Shown in pieces: positions 8,843-16,669 of a DNA stretch of 64,000 nt (positions within the stretch are counted from its first letter, which is position 1; each line of letters opens with the position of its first letter). Source of the DNA: Pseudoalteromonas luteoviolacea NCIMB 1942. Its GTDB lineage: Bacteria; Pseudomonadota; Gammaproteobacteria; Enterobacterales; Alteromonadaceae. Under the pieces are notes generated by a model. That model did not search any database and was not told the origin of the DNA. It was given only the letters and a program-made list of their open reading frames with translations. A program made the translations under genes and the position numbers. The stretch lies in assembly GCF_001625595.1 (NCBI RefSeq), contig NZ_AUXT01000181.1, positions 94,816-158,815 on the forward strand, given 5' to 3'.

Positions 8843-9085
8843 ATGGCTGATGCAAAGAAAACAGAGGTAAGATTTTCGGTCGATGCGGATTATTTAGCTG
8901 CACTACAAAGTAGACTGGGATTAAAAAAATCCAGTGACTTAACGAAAGTAGCCTTAACTTTGCTAGATTGGGCATCGGATGAAGTAGTACATGACAGAAC
9001 GATTTTGTCTGCGAACAAGCAAGGCAAAGATATTCATAGACTTGTAATGCCGGAGCTCAATAATATTTCCAAGCCAAATATCTAA
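8843..9085 (+). CDS. Small ribbon-helix-helix-like protein
   Basis: 80 aa. The pattern TEVRFSVDADYLAALQSRLG, then SSDLTKVALTLLDWASDEV, is a short strand followed by two helices, as in CopG/Arc-type DNA-binding proteins. This is a topology-based call, not a family match. A good RBS (TTTGGAG) precedes the ATG. The following membrane protein starts 47 bp downstream on the same strand and probably shares the transcript. Confidence 0.5.
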   Translation: MADAKKTEVRFSVDADYLAALQSRLGLKKSSDLTKVALTLLDWASDEVVHDRTILSANKQGKDIHRLVMPELNNISKPNI

Positions 9086-9132
9086 AAATATCATTCAAAA
9101 TAATAATTAAGAAGAGCAAAGAGTATAAGACC

Positions 9133-9573
9133 ATGTCATTGCGTGCACAGGACAGCACACTGTCAGAATCGATGCAAAGCGCAACAAGAGAGCCTTGGCA
9201 AGATATAGATTTAGCTTCAGCGCAAGATTCCACACCTCAAGAAGCGCCCGTTTCAGAACCTTTGACTGGAAAAGAGAAAGCGGGTGTGAATCTTACTTGG
9301 GGGATCATCTGTATCCTGATCGGTTTCTTGCTGGTAATTTTAAGTATCTTCATCTGGGGCGAATACCAGTTTTTCATGTCCATGCAAGAAATCAAACACG
9401 GGAGCTATGAAGCAGATAAAACAGTGAGCTTGTTTACTGAAATCGCACAGCAAAGGAGCGAATTTAGAGCATTTTGGTTTGATACTTTACAGTTGATCTT
9501 ACTCAATGTGCTATTTCCAACTTTAACCGCCTTGCTGGGTTATGTGTTTGGTACAAGTCGTAATGTCAGCTAA
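9133..9573 (+). CDS. Hypothetical membrane protein with two transmembrane helices
   Basis: 146 aa. The N-terminal ~50 residues are polar and Ser/Gln/Pro-rich. Two hydrophobic segments follow (residues ~55-80 and ~116-138), separated by a soluble loop of ~35 residues. The pattern LNVLFPTLTALLGYVFGT in the last helix resembles bacterial small membrane proteins that sit next to regulators. Function unknown. It is the last gene before the siderophore locus. Confidence 0.5.
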   Translation: MSLRAQDSTLSESMQSATREPWQDIDLASAQDSTPQEAPVSEPLTGKEKAGVNLTWGIICILIGFLLVILSIFIWGEYQFFMSMQEIKHGSYEADKTVSLFTEIAQQRSEFRAFWFDTLQLILLNVLFPTLTALLGYVFGTSRNVS

Positions 9574-10134
9574 GGTCAGTGATATTGCTTCAAAGGATTT
9601 GGGTTATGTTGTTTGGCTACATCATGTAGCAAAAATTAAAGGTAATCCTTTCAAATAAAACAGATGTAAAAGTCTCTTTTTTAACACACCATAAAAAATT
9701 TCATAATATAAGCCATTCTTCTGATTGTATAATTGCGTTTTTGGCAGCTTTTTAATTTATTCCACAACTAAACTTGTTTAGATATAAGTTCGTCTTGAAG
9801 TAGTTGAGTTTGTGTGATGTTATATTGTATCAATCACGGTGGTTAGCATAGATAATTGATTTCAAAGTTGCGATGTGGTGAATAATTTGAACGCCATTCG
9901 TTACCAATACTCAGCAAACGTAGCATATTCGAGCGCTATAAATGTGAACAATTATTGTGCATCTTAATGTAAATGAAAATTATTATCATTGATATGAGTG
10001 TTGTGATATAGTATCGCATGTAGTGGTTCTGGGTAATATAAATATTCTTCGAAAGGTTGTTTTTGGCTGGTTTTCGAAGGTGTTTAAAACAGATATGTCA
10101 GGGTGATACAGCGAAGGATAGATAAGGTTTTAAA
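9574..10134. other. AT-rich intergenic region upstream of the AraC regulator
   Basis: 561 bp without a plausible gene. It contains the Fur box annotated separately and a candidate promoter overlapping it: -35 TTATCA at 9983-9988 and -10 TATAGT at 10007-10012, 18-bp spacing. The 3' part is an ~120-nt leader of the regulator mRNA in which I see no known riboswitch. Confidence 0.45.
9974..9988 (+). promoter_or_regulatory. Fur box upstream of the siderophore regulator
   Basis: TGAAAATTATTATCA matches the Fur 7-1-7 consensus TGATAATNATTATCA with one mismatch. It lies about 150 bp before the AraC-type gene and overlaps its probable -35 element, so Fe-Fur would block expression of the activator in iron-rich cells. 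Confidence 0.7.
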
Positions 10135-11046
10135 ATGACTTTTTGCAGTGACATTGAAATAAACATAGCAAGTGAACAACAGCAAAATGAAAGCACGGTT
10201 GGCCATAACTTTGTACAATTAATGCCAGGCCTTTCTGTTAGTTTGTCAACGGCACAAGATATGGGTGCTGCCGATACCAAACATGTATTTCCCGGTGACG
10301 ATCAATATATTCATTTAAATAGCGTCCTTGCTGGAAAGTTTGAAGCGACCGTAGGCAATCAACTTTTACAATGTGGTTGTGGAGACTTCAATATTGGTTT
10401 CTCCGGTGGTGAGAATTTTTGTGCCTATCACAGTAATGATTTTAGTAACCTAGAAATCATGATAAAACCAGAAGTACTAACAGAGTTAGCTGGTGAAGAG
10501 CTCTGTGGTATAGACATTGGCAAAAGCATGTCTTTTTTTGTTAAACAAAGCGGCCCAAGCCGTAAAGTCAGCGCCTGTGCAAACCGCATTCAAAAGTTGA
10601 TTAGAGAGCAAGAAGCTAAACCATTGTTACTTCACTCTGCTACGCTTGACTACTTGTATTGGCACTTGACTGCACTTAAGTCTGTGGACACCGGCAATCA
10701 GCTCCCACTTAGAGAGAAAAAGCAGCTTATTGCAGCGAGAGATTTTTTATTGTCTGATTTGAGTAGCCCGCCAACCATTTCAGATGTTGCTAAAGCTGTT
10801 GGGTTGAATCAATGCAAGCTGAAAAAAGGTTTTAAGGCACTGTTTAACAACACGGTATACGGCTGCTTTCAAGAGGAAAGAATGCATAAAGCGATGAACT
10901 TGCTTAAAGACAATAATGTCACGGAAACAGCTATTTCTTTGGGCTATAGCAATGTGAGCCATTTCAGTGTGGCGTTCAGAAAGCAATTTGGTGTACTGCC
11001 AAAAGAAGCTCGGCTTAATTTAGCGCCCACTATTGTTGGCAACTAA
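10135..11046 (+). CDS. AraC-family siderophore regulator (PchR/YbtA type)
   Basis: 303 aa. The last ~100 residues hold the two helix-turn-helix motifs of AraC proteins: TISDVAKAVGLNQCKLKKGF, then AISLGYSNVSHFSVAFRKQFG. The N-terminal ~200 residues would sense the ligand. The LNQCKLKKGFK form of the first recognition helix is typical of the PchR/YbtA subgroup, which activates siderophore genes when bound to the ferric siderophore. It is divergent from nothing but convergent with the reductase genes of the siderophore locus, and preceded by a Fur box. Its likely targets are the receptor, binding-protein and biosynthesis promoters that share a CCC-centred motif. Confidence 0.85.
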   Translation: MTFCSDIEINIASEQQQNESTVGHNFVQLMPGLSVSLSTAQDMGAADTKHVFPGDDQYIHLNSVLAGKFEATVGNQLLQCGCGDFNIGFSGGENFCAYHSNDFSNLEIMIKPEVLTELAGEELCGIDIGKSMSFFVKQSGPSRKVSACANRIQKLIREQEAKPLLLHSATLDYLYWHLTALKSVDTGNQLPLREKKQLIAARDFLLSDLSSPPTISDVAKAVGLNQCKLKKGFKALFNNTVYGCFQEERMHKAMNLLKDNNVTETAISLGYSNVSHFSVAFRKQFGVLPKEARLNLAPTIVGN

Positions 11047-11107
11047 TATAATTGCCACTTAACTTTGTGCTGACAAAGTGGTCAGTAAACCGAGTCGAAA
11101 ATGAATT

Positions 11108-11129
11108 GAGTGCGGGCGAGCCCGCACTC
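11108..11129. terminator. Hairpin between convergent genes
   Basis: GAGTGCGGGC and GCCCGCACTC form a perfect 10-bp stem around a 2-nt loop, between the stop codons of the AraC gene and the convergent reductase gene. T-rich sequence lies a few bases away on both strands, fitting a bidirectional terminator. Confidence 0.65.
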
Positions 11130-11147
11130 GTTGTAATATGAGCTTTT

Positions 11148-13025
11148 TTAACCAACCGCTTGAAGCTTCGGCGATTTGGTGAGAGTTATGTCTGCCTCAC
11201 CATTATCTTTTATGTTAAAAATGATTTCTAAGTTACTTTGGCTTGTTAAAAAGATAAGCGCTTCCTGTTCCATTTCCCTAACCATATCGGCAAGCTCTGG
11301 GCAACCTAGCTCTTTAAACATGGCTGCATATGCACAGTCAGAGATTGAAATTACGCTCTTCTGAGCACCTTCCTGATGTTCTTTTAGCGTAAAGAGGCCC
11401 AGCTTTGCGTAATTGCGTAGCCACGCAAGCCAGTACTGTAAAATTGCAGCTTCTTTATCATCAAACATATTGAATGACTCTGGGTTAGGCCACAACCAGC
11501 GCATTTCCATCTTGCCTGTCTCTAAAAACATTGCTCGGTACAGCTGATAGGCTTTTTCTTTACCTAGGAGTGCTCTCGCATTGCCATATCCAGAGGTGAA
11601 CATACTCATATCTTTGGTAATGGATTTCCATACTTCACTGTGTTCACCTTGATATTTGTCTCGCCAACTTTGTAAGCGCTTGCCATCTCGACTCCAAGCC
11701 AAAAGCGTAGAGATCACAAATTTAGTAAAGCTAAAAGTATTCGTCGCTTCTTTTAGCGCATGCCAAATATCTGATTTATAAAGATACTCCTGCTGTCTTT
11801 TCGCCATTTTTGGGTGTTGATTGGAAACCGTATACCAGTTGAACCCTAAGTTTCTTAGGCTCGATGGTTCTGAAGATACACTGTCTATCCAACCAAACTC
11901 TTGATCTGCTTGGTGGAAATTTTGCTTGTCAGCATGCCTTACGGTCACACCGTACTGTGCAAGGGTTTGGAGTAAGATCTGGCGTGTTTCATAGGGGAGA
12001 TGTTCAACAGCTTTTACGCCATAACTGGTTGTAAATACGTTATTCAACCAGCTTTCAACCGCTACACACGCCATTTTTGCGGTCAGCTCATAAGAAGAAA
12101 CGACACCGTGTAACATTAACCCTGCGTGAGGATTGTTATCTGGATATACCCAGAGACAGGTATCGGGATCTGAGTCTTTTTTGGTTTTGAGCTTTTGACC
12201 ATTATTGAAAAACATGTTTGAGAAAAACGCGTTCTTTCGTTCACCAAGGCGATATTTGCTCATAAATTTTGCAAATCCAAGCGTAAGGTGTTGGATATGA
12301 TATCGGCTATCAAGTTGTTTTATGTCCAAATCATCGGCAACATGTACGCTATCAAGCCCTGCTACCTCAGGTGTAGCAAACGGGATTAAATCTACCGGTT
12401 TCTTCTGGGCCGGAAAGGTAAATTGGTGATGACCGTCTTGCCAGGGCGTGCCAATTTTCTGGCGTGATCCCGCTCGCCAACAGGTAAGTTGGTTAGTGAA
12501 ACTGGCTAAAATAGCCTGCGGACTTGTTTCACCACCGCCATACGCAGCGCCCATATACAAACGACATTGGTAGTGACCATTCGGTGATGCTTTTTGATGT
12601 GCCAACTCTGTCAGCAGCAGAGTCGAAATGCCAGGAGAAAATCCCATCCCTGTGAGCAAAAGGCGTTGCTTAGATTCGGCGCTTTTATGCAGAGTTAATA
12701 TTTGATCAGCGGCATGCAGGCTATCATTAATATCTACAGCATCTATGTTGGCATCTAAACATAGCTGGTGTGCAATCATTGCGAACTTGTCCATTGGCCC
12801 CAGTGCAATTACGGCTAAATCATACTGCGCTAGCGTTTTTACACAGTTAGTTTTGTCATTAATGTCGAAAGGCACATAGTCAATATTTTCTGGCAAAACA
12901 CCATCTTTAGGAGCACGCCTTGCGCCACAGCTAATTTTTAGTTCATGGTGACGTGTAGTGAGTAGGTGAATAATCCGCCTTCCAGACTCCCCTGTACCTC
13001 CTAATACAATGATTTTCTTATTCAT
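11148..13025 (-). CDS. Saccharopine dehydrogenase-like reductase with extra C-terminal domain
   Basis: 625 aa. The N-terminus IIVLGGTGESGRRIIHLL is a Rossmann GxxGxxG nucleotide-binding motif. Residues ~1-370 follow the saccharopine dehydrogenase NADP-binding family (Sacchrp_dh_NADP). Residues ~380-610 form an additional, mostly helical region with many Trp and Tyr that I do not recognise. The start overlaps the stop of the upstream paralogue by 4 nt (ATGA), so the two are translationally coupled and probably work together. In this locus the plausible task is NAD(P)H reduction of a thiazoline or of the aldehyde released by the NRPS reductase domain; that is inference. No PchG/YbtU-type thiazolinyl imide reductase is present in the window. 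Confidence 0.65.
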   Translation of the reverse strand: MNKKIIVLGGTGESGRRIIHLLTTRHHELKISCGARRAPKDGVLPENIDYVPFDINDKTNCVKTLAQYDLAVIALGPMDKFAMIAHQLCLDANIDAVDINDSLHAADQILTLHKSAESKQRLLLTGMGFSPGISTLLLTELAHQKASPNGHYQCRLYMGAAYGGGETSPQAILASFTNQLTCWRAGSRQKIGTPWQDGHHQFTFPAQKKPVDLIPFATPEVAGLDSVHVADDLDIKQLDSRYHIQHLTLGFAKFMSKYRLGERKNAFFSNMFFNNGQKLKTKKDSDPDTCLWVYPDNNPHAGLMLHGVVSSYELTAKMACVAVESWLNNVFTTSYGVKAVEHLPYETRQILLQTLAQYGVTVRHADKQNFHQADQEFGWIDSVSSEPSSLRNLGFNWYTVSNQHPKMAKRQQEYLYKSDIWHALKEATNTFSFTKFVISTLLAWSRDGKRLQSWRDKYQGEHSEVWKSITKDMSMFTSGYGNARALLGKEKAYQLYRAMFLETGKMEMRWLWPNPESFNMFDDKEAAILQYWLAWLRNYAKLGLFTLKEHQEGAQKSVISISDCAYAAMFKELGCPELADMVREMEQEALIFLTSQSNLEIIFNIKDNGEADITLTKSPKLQAVG

Positions 13026-14158
13026 GCGGCCTCCGGCTTCGCTGTTTTGTCTACTGTGGTGAGCGTTAGGCCAGCGACGACGCCGGCCTGTTCTAAATCG
13101 CGGATAAAATCATTTGGGTCAACTGCTTCATGTAACATCATGGGACCAATTTTATCGATCTGCTTGTTCAGCAATTGCTTGGCAGTAATACCAATAATAA
13201 AACCGGTGGCTTGGTAAGTATCTTCGAGAATGATCTGGCCGCGGTGAATGTCACCGTTTACACATTCTATTTGCGCATCAACACCATAAACAGGCGTAAG
13301 CTTTCGCATGTCCTTAGCTGATGCTTTGGTTAACCAGCGAGCAGCACGCGCGATGCTTTTATGGCTTTTATACATTTTAAAAATTTTGGCAACCATACAA
13401 ACGAACATCGCGCGAGGGCCTAGGTTGGCACCATAAACCTTGGCTGTGTTAATGCCTTTTTCATTGGCGAGCTGAACAATTTCTTCAGCGTAGATAAGCA
13501 TGGTGGACGCTGTTTCAATGGGCTCTGGAAAGTACGCTTTAGTACCAGCTTTAGAGAACTTCTCAGATTTAATCTGGCTATTTTCTAAGTAACAAAATCC
13601 ACGTTCATGGCCAAAGTCGCCTAATCCGTGGATAATGTCCCAGGCAGAATTGTAACTCCACGCGTCTCGGCCAACATATTGCACCTCCAGCGATTTTACG
13701 GTCTTGTCACCACTTTTTTGCTGAATAAGATAAGCAGGGAAAACACCTGAAAGGCCAGGTAATAAGCCAACGTTGATAATTAACGGCACCTCGCTGACTT
13801 TGCGTTTTTCATGGGCATGGAGCGATGCATAAACTGGGTCATAGCCACCTGCGTCGATGATTGGTACATTTAATTCTTTACACGCTAGTACTATCTGGTC
13901 ACCGATGATACCTGACGGGCCAACGCACGCGACGACCAGATCTATCCCCTTGAGGTGGACCTTTAATTCTTCAGTATTTTGAGCGTCAAGCTGAATGGTG
14001 TTTATACGGTCTTGATATTGCAAAATTGCACTGGGCAATGAGGCTTTTCTACGCGAGGCGAATGTGAGCGTTGCTTCGGTATGCTGGAGCAGGTATTCTG
14101 CTGCTTTTAAGCCTACTTGACCAGTACCACCGAGCAATAACACAGATTGAGATTGCAT
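13022..14158 (-). CDS. Saccharopine dehydrogenase-like NAD(P)-dependent reductase
   Basis: 378 aa, paralogous to the N-terminal part of the next gene. SVLLLGGTGQVGLKAAEYLL gives the Rossmann glycine motif, then VVACVGPSG and IIDAGGYDPVY as in the saccharopine dehydrogenase superfamily. It is the first gene of a two-gene unit with a 4-nt overlap, lying downstream of the siderophore receptor gene on the same strand. It probably tailors the siderophore (imine, thiazoline or aldehyde reduction), inferred from position. A true lysine-pathway role is unlikely in this context. Confidence 0.65.
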   Translation of the reverse strand: MQSQSVLLLGGTGQVGLKAAEYLLQHTEATLTFASRRKASLPSAILQYQDRINTIQLDAQNTEELKVHLKGIDLVVACVGPSGIIGDQIVLACKELNVPIIDAGGYDPVYASLHAHEKRKVSEVPLIINVGLLPGLSGVFPAYLIQQKSGDKTVKSLEVQYVGRDAWSYNSAWDIIHGLGDFGHERGFCYLENSQIKSEKFSKAGTKAYFPEPIETASTMLIYAEEIVQLANEKGINTAKVYGANLGPRAMFVCMVAKIFKMYKSHKSIARAARWLTKASAKDMRKLTPVYGVDAQIECVNGDIHRGQIILEDTYQATGFIIGITAKQLLNKQIDKIGPMMLHEAVDPNDFIRDLEQAGVVAGLTLTTVDKTAKPEAA

Positions 14159-14208
14159 GGTAACTCCCTTATTAAGCGTATCAACGCATTGATATCGTGT
14201 TGTCTAAA

Positions 14209-14238
14209 GTAAAAAGTGGCGCAAAGTATTTGCACCAC
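14209..14238 (-). terminator. Terminator after the TonB-dependent receptor gene
   Basis: On the minus strand GTGGTGCAAA pairs with TTTGCGCCAC across a TAC loop (one mismatch) and is followed by TTTTT. It separates the receptor from the reductase pair. Confidence 0.65.
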
Positions 14239-14256
14239 TGCTTGCTATTTTTCGAT

Positions 14257-16404
14257 TTAGAAATTGGTGCCAACAGTAAGGCCGATACTTCTTGGGTTGC
14301 CAGCTTCTGCTGTCACACCGAAACCAAAGTTAAATTCAACTTTTGAGTAATATTCATCGAGGGCGTTTTTTACCCACAAGTGTGCGTACCAATTTTCGGT
14401 TTCAAGACCGACTTTGGCATTTAACAGGTGATATGCAGATTGTTTCATTTGGTTGCCCGCATCAAAGTAATGCTCACCCATGTAAATGTTTTCTAGCTGT
14501 GTAAACAAGGTGTAGTCGCTGGTCAATTCAGTGCGGTTGCTGATTGATAAGTTTGCGCTGAACTTTGGTGTATTCGGCAGACGATTATCAGAGTAATCCT
14601 CTACTACGCCAGTTGCGAAATTTAAACTTTTATATTCACTATATGTCGCATCTACATAGCTACTTGAGAAGCCGACAGTCCAGTCTGGATGGGGTTGATA
14701 GCGAGACTCAAACTCGATACCTTGACTGGCACTTTTACCCGCATTGTCGGTGATCACAGTGGTATTTTCTAACATCTGCTGAACTTGCTGATCGTCTAAT
14801 GAGATGTAGAATGCCGTTAATGAGAAACTCAACTGATTATCCAGCGCTAAGGCCTTATAGGCGATTTCGTAGTTATTGCTGTATTCAGGTTCAAAGCTTG
14901 GTTTACTTAGGTTTGGATACAAAGTATCAAATCCACCCGCTCGATAGCCTTTACTCCAAGAGGCATAAATGAGGTCATCACTACCCGTTTGATATGAGAA
15001 GGCGAGCTTTGGTAGTACTTCGCTAAAGTCTTTTTCTCCATCATACTGGGTCGTGACACCGGTTGACTGAGAGTTAATGTTGATGTCAGCTTCACGCTGC
15101 TCTTTGTGATAACGCAGGCCTGCGATGACTGTGATGTCCTCGGTGATTGCATAATCAACCTGTCCAAATGCAGCCCATGCTTGATCGTCTTTAATAGTAA
15201 TTGAGCGGTCAACCATAGGGCCACTGCCTGGATACATCGCGGCAAAGTTTAAGTCATTTCTGGTCGTATTATGGGTGTTTGCCTTGTAGGCATATACGCC
15301 AACTAGCCAATGGTAATCTTCAGTATTTTTTGAGCTCCAACGCATTTCATGAGAAAGTTGGTCAAACTTTTCGGTAGAGTTACTATGGAACTGATACCCA
15401 GCGTTATGCCCCGTATCCTGATCTGCTGTGTTGAAGTTGTCCCAGTCTCGCCAGCTTGTAATGGAGATAAAATCCACGTTGTCACCAGCATAATCTAGCG
15501 TGACTGACGCGCCCAGTGCATCTCGATCATCTACCCCTTCAAAATCATGTTCTACTTGATCTGGGTTTGCTTTGATTTTCTTGATAAGACCCATTGCATA
15601 GGAATCTCCACGAAAGCGTTCGTAGTCCACAACAAAGTTGGCTTCAAGGTTGTCGGATGCCACCCAACGTAGTTTTGTTCTCGCACTGATGTCATCGCGT
15701 GCGCCAAAGTCTTTGTTAAGGTATGTATTTTCAATATGGCCATCGGCGTTATGTGCAGATACAGACATACCTAGGAATAAGTCATCTTCATTGAGTGGGG
15801 TATTGACGCCTAAGCGAACTCGCTTAGAACCTAAGTTGTCTGCCGAAAATGTGCCCTTAAATTCTTGTACTTCATCAGGTTGTTTGGTGATTATATTGAT
15901 AACACCAGCAAGGGAGTTTCCACCATAAAGTGTACCCTGTGGGCCCCTTAAGACTTCAACACGCTCTATGTCTACAAGGTCCAAGTCAAATATACTGTTA
16001 CTGCTGTAATTTACGCCATCAACATAGAAACCGACAGTGGGCTCGGTAAATAGTCCTGGACCAATACCACGAATAAAGACGTTACTATCTCTTCTGCCAC
16101 CCCAGCTATATACGTGTAAGCTCGGAATTTCATGGCCTAGTTCTGTGATTGAATAAACTTCGGAATCAGCTAACTCTTGACCGAAAATTGCGGTAACACT
16201 AGATGCCACTTCCATGATGTTAGCAGTGCGTTTTTCAGAGGTGACTTCGATACGCTCTAAGTCGATTTGTGCGGCTTGCTCATCTGCATAAACAGAATAA
16301 GTTGCCCCTAAGCTAAGTGCGAGTATTGCACGTGAAACGTGACGGCTAAGTGTTGAAAGCGAGTGACCAGAATCGGCAGCAGGTGTCAGCTTATTGCGAG
16401 ACAT
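14257..16404 (-). CDS. TonB-dependent outer-membrane siderophore receptor (FyuA/FptA-like)
   Basis: 715 aa. A signal peptide ends near residue 40 (SLGATYSVYADE). The TonB box region is LERIEVTSEKR. The plug domain (~55-165) contains SNVFIRGIG, TVGFYVDGV and VEVLRGPQGTLYGGNSLAG, and INIITKQP closes the plug. The beta barrel fills the rest and ends in the aromatic residue of VGTNF, as outer-membrane barrels do. The family imports ferric siderophores using TonB energy. Plug motifs and context suggest the ferric form of the salicylate-thiazoline siderophore made here. Its promoter carries a direct repeat that may bind the AraC-type regulator. Confidence 0.9.
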   Translation of the reverse strand: MSRNKLTPAADSGHSLSTLSRHVSRAILALSLGATYSVYADEQAAQIDLERIEVTSEKRTANIMEVASSVTAIFGQELADSEVYSITELGHEIPSLHVYSWGGRRDSNVFIRGIGPGLFTEPTVGFYVDGVNYSSNSIFDLDLVDIERVEVLRGPQGTLYGGNSLAGVINIITKQPDEVQEFKGTFSADNLGSKRVRLGVNTPLNEDDLFLGMSVSAHNADGHIENTYLNKDFGARDDISARTKLRWVASDNLEANFVVDYERFRGDSYAMGLIKKIKANPDQVEHDFEGVDDRDALGASVTLDYAGDNVDFISITSWRDWDNFNTADQDTGHNAGYQFHSNSTEKFDQLSHEMRWSSKNTEDYHWLVGVYAYKANTHNTTRNDLNFAAMYPGSGPMVDRSITIKDDQAWAAFGQVDYAITEDITVIAGLRYHKEQREADININSQSTGVTTQYDGEKDFSEVLPKLAFSYQTGSDDLIYASWSKGYRAGGFDTLYPNLSKPSFEPEYSNNYEIAYKALALDNQLSFSLTAFYISLDDQQVQQMLENTTVITDNAGKSASQGIEFESRYQPHPDWTVGFSSSYVDATYSEYKSLNFATGVVEDYSDNRLPNTPKFSANLSISNRTELTSDYTLFTQLENIYMGEHYFDAGNQMKQSAYHLLNAKVGLETENWYAHLWVKNALDEYYSKVEFNFGFGVTAEAGNPRSIGLTVGTNF

Positions 16405-16549
16405 ATTCAGTGAGCTCCTAATAACAACGAGTAGTAGAGTAGTTGGGCGTTATGTATTACTGCATCGGAAGTTTATGATTACTGCCTATACAGCAGCCTA
16501 TCGGCTGGCCCTATTTTTATTGCCCGTTATTGTGTGAGTATGGGTATTT

Positions 16550-16577
16550 GGTCACTACCCGAAAAGGGTCATTACCC
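16550..16577 (-). promoter_or_regulatory. Direct repeat, candidate AraC-regulator operator of the receptor gene
   Basis: GGTCACTACCC (16550-16560) and GGTCATTACCC (16567-16577) are direct repeats, 10 of 11 identical, offset by 17 bp, about 150 bp upstream of the receptor start. CACTACCC recurs in the binding-protein promoter at 25156. AraC proteins typically bind such direct half-sites. The regulator assignment is inferred. Confidence 0.45.
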
Positions 16578-16616
16578 CCTCTAAGCGGGTTTTTTTAAGG
16601 GGAAGTTGGTCGTTGA

Positions 16617-16653
16617 TAAAAGGCTACTGAAATCAGCATTTTCATTAGTAGCC
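16617..16653 (-). terminator. Terminator of the transporter operon
   Basis: On the minus strand GGCTACT (16653-16647) pairs with AGTAGCC (16628-16622) and is followed by TTTTAT. It lies just after the stop of the permease/M1-like gene. Confidence 0.6.
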
Positions 16654-16669
16654 ATTTTGTAAAGGGGGA

